Assembly (NCBI GenBank): GCA_903912795.1
Contig: CAIWIS010000237.1
Location: forward strand, 17,386 to 81,385
Direction of reading: 5' to 3'
Source: an uncultured Bacteroidales bacterium
GTDB lineage: Bacteria > Bacteroidota > Bacteroidia > Bacteroidales > Paludibacteraceae
Length of the DNA: 64,000 bases
The notes beneath the pieces were generated by a model. It was not told where the DNA came from, made no database searches, and was given only the letters and a program-made list of their open reading frames with translations. Made by a program: the position numbers and the translations under genes. Shown piece by piece: positions 62,871 to 64,000 of this stretch; within the stretch, counting starts at the first letter, position 1, and each line of letters starts with the position of its first letter.

Positions 62871-63196
62871 TTAAATTATTTTTAAAACTTTTTAAACCAA
62901 CTCTTTATACTATTGAAAATATTCCTTTTATGGGCGATTCAATTATATCTATTTCGGAATATTATATTAGCGGTAATAAAATTATTACTAAACTTGGAGA
63001 TTTTGACATATCTAAAGTATATATGTTTCAATTTCAAGCTAAAAAACGATTATCTGTTGGGTATGAATCTGATAATATTAAACTTGCTAAAATGTTAAAA
63101 GAAAAAGGTTTTATAAAATCTAATTATGAATATCTTCAAGTTATTGAAGATGGTGAAGCAAGTTTGCCATATCAAAAATATTTAGATAATAATTAA
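62867..63196 (+). CDS. Hypothetical protein
   Basis: 109 residues from ATG at 62867, overlapping the previous stop as ATGA. Beta-rich, with GNKIITKLGDFDISKVYMFQ. It may be a PH-like small domain judging by strand order, but no family is recognised. Confidence 0.5.
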   Translation: MIKLFLKLFKPTLYTIENIPFMGDSIISISEYYISGNKIITKLGDFDISKVYMFQFQAKKRLSVGYESDNIKLAKMLKEKGFIKSNYEYLQVIEDGEASLPYQKYLDNN

Positions 63197-63205
63197 GGAG
63201 CTTAA

Positions 63206-63565
63206 ATGAAAAAGTTTATATTAGCTTTTTTATTAATACCAAATTTAGCTTTTGGAGTTTATTGTAAACCGGTTACATATTTAGCTGAAGGACAACCAGC
63301 ACCATGTAGGGGGTATTTATTTACTCCAGAAGAAGAATTTTTAGTTCGTTCTCAAGCTATTAAATATACCGAATTAGAAAAATTAACTAAAACTCAAGAC
63401 GAAATGATTAATCTATTAGATAACCGATTAGATTTATCTTTACGAAAAATTGATGGATTAGAACAACAAGTTACATATATTAAAAGTGAAAATACTTTAG
63501 AAAAAATTGTATATTTTTGTCTAGGTATTGCAATTAGTATTGGTTTAAATAAAGTAATAAAATAA
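63206..63565 (+). CDS. Secreted coiled-coil protein with C-terminal anchor
   Basis: 119 residues. A signal peptide (FILAFLLIPNLAFG) is followed by the segment YLAEGQPAPCRGYLFTPEEE, which recurs in phage envelope proteins near lysis genes, then a coiled coil (about 60-95) and a C-terminal hydrophobic segment (IVYFCLGIAISIGLN). Possibly a spanin-like or lysis regulator protein. AAGGAG supports the start. Confidence 0.6.
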   Translation: MKKFILAFLLIPNLAFGVYCKPVTYLAEGQPAPCRGYLFTPEEEFLVRSQAIKYTELEKLTKTQDEMINLLDNRLDLSLRKIDGLEQQVTYIKSENTLEKIVYFCLGIAISIGLNKVIK

Positions 63566-63960
63566 TGAATAATATAAATAAACTAAGCATAGAAGAACTA
63601 ATGGCTATTGCAAAACAGCCAATTAAAGAGAATGATGAATTTAAACATCTACCTCCAGTTCGTCGTTTTATTGCTTCAGATAAAATCGCTTATGGTGATG
63701 TAAAAATTCCCGCAATGCTTGTTTATGATCGTTATATAAAATGGGCAAATAACAATAAAATTGAAGTATTGTCTAAAGTTAAATTTTTCCAAGAATTAGC
63801 TTTATATTTTACTAAAATTAAAGTGACTAATGGATTTGTTTATTTAATGGGTCCAGATGGATTTAATTTATCCCCAGAATATTTAGAATTAATTAATGCT
63901 GACAGGAAAAGGAATTTCCATGGCAAAAAAAAGAAAACTAAAAAAGAACATAAGAACTAA
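63565..63960 (+). CDS. Phage winged-helix-like protein
   Basis: 131 residues. The middle (VYDRYIKWANNNKIEVLSKV, then KFFQELALYFTKIKVTNGFV) resembles the winged-helix domain found at the end of D5-type phage and plasmid primases, here freestanding. The C-terminus is very basic (KKKKTKKEHKN). It may bind DNA. Coupled to the previous gene by one base. Confidence 0.55.
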   Translation: MNNINKLSIEELMAIAKQPIKENDEFKHLPPVRRFIASDKIAYGDVKIPAMLVYDRYIKWANNNKIEVLSKVKFFQELALYFTKIKVTNGFVYLMGPDGFNLSPEYLELINADRKRNFHGKKKKTKKEHKN

Positions 63961-64000
63961 ATCTCTTTACGCGGCAAATATGCCTAAAGTTCGTAGAGAA
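63920..64000 (+). CDS. Start of a basic protein (partial)
   Basis: Frame beginning MAKKRKLKKNIRTKSLYAAN that runs off the right edge, so only 27 residues are seen. AAAGG lies 8 bases before the ATG, inside the previous gene. Very basic; nothing more can be said. Confidence 0.45.
   Translation, partial: MAKKRKLKKNIRTKSLYAANMPKVRRE

Noticed and set aside
1..64000. tRNA genes
   Set aside because: Both strands were read for acceptor and T-arm patterns (GGTTCRANTCC). The closest cases, at 7120-7190, 23061-23215 and 40161-40232, lack a T-arm or anticodon arm, so none was called.
1..64000. CRISPR array
   Set aside because: The repeated elements found (start-site cassettes and CG-rich hairpins) are attached to gene starts and lack regular spacers.
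1..64000. Temperate lifestyle
   Set aside because: No integrase, excisionase, attachment site or CI-type repressor was recognised in this window; genes outside it could change this.

Overview
This window is part of a tailed double-stranded DNA phage (Caudoviricetes-like) genome of very low GC content (my impression is about 70% AT). It carries large terminase, portal, scaffold and major capsid genes, lysozyme and peptidase genes, long tail fibres, a family B DNA polymerase, a primase-helicase, a ribonucleotide reductase and dUTPase. Gene density is very high, with many 4-base start/stop overlaps and dozens of very small genes. Signal peptides, lipoprotein boxes and spanin-like proteins point to a Gram-negative host; I cannot name it. 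No integrase or lysogeny repressor was seen, so a virulent phage is the simplest reading. Both window ends cut through genes, and the tail tube, sheath or tape-measure genes lie outside.

Layout. 1-3.0 kb (minus): tail fibre genes and an M15 peptidase. 3.1-4.2 kb (plus): small genes. 4.2-14.0 kb (minus): HNH-Mom-like fusion, capsid, scaffold, virion lysozyme, portal, terminase and terminase-proximal genes. 14.1-15.5 kb (plus): small genes. 15.6-22.8 kb (minus): a fibre and adaptor cluster built from shared modules. 23.2-24.8 kb (minus): PhoH-like ATPase and a small protein. 24.9-27.8 kb (plus): small early-type genes, some joined by a repeated start-site element. 28.0-28.9 kb (minus): zinc-finger HNH endonuclease. 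28.9-31.1 kb: regulatory DNA with sigma-54-like promoter sequences, small genes and a structured noncoding stretch. 31.2-33.3 kb (plus): an amidoligase plus class II glutamine amidotransferase pair. 33.3-37.4 kb: small genes, several preceded by a repeated CG-rich hairpin that covers the ribosome binding site. 37.4-64 kb (plus, one exception): ribonucleotide reductase, nuclease, ERF annealing protein, primase-helicase, a displaced fibre gene, a small sigma factor, a DNA polymerase split by a GIY-YIG gene, AAA+ ATPases, metallophosphoesterase, aldolase, ClpP-like protease, dUTPase, HNH, trypsin-like protease and spanin-like proteins.

Regulation can be read from the sequence in layers. Rightward genes often have good sigma-70 promoters (TTGACA, 16-17 bases, TATAAT). 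Most leftward virion operons are preceded by a conserved ATTAACAAGT motif, with 11 sites. That motif resembles no standard promoter, and the ECF-like sigma factor at 50.05 kb is the natural candidate to read it. Several intergenic regions place the two promoter types back to back. A third type with GG-N10-GC spacing, as in sigma-54 promoters, precedes the 29.7 kb and 31.2 kb operons.

The most interesting points are the amidoligase/glutaminase operon, the three promoter classes, the two families of repeated translation-start elements, the HNH-Mom fusion, the two fibre genes that stop at the same module boundary, and three candidate structured RNAs (23.1, 30.7 and 40.2 kb). All assignments come from reading motifs by eye; no database search was run.
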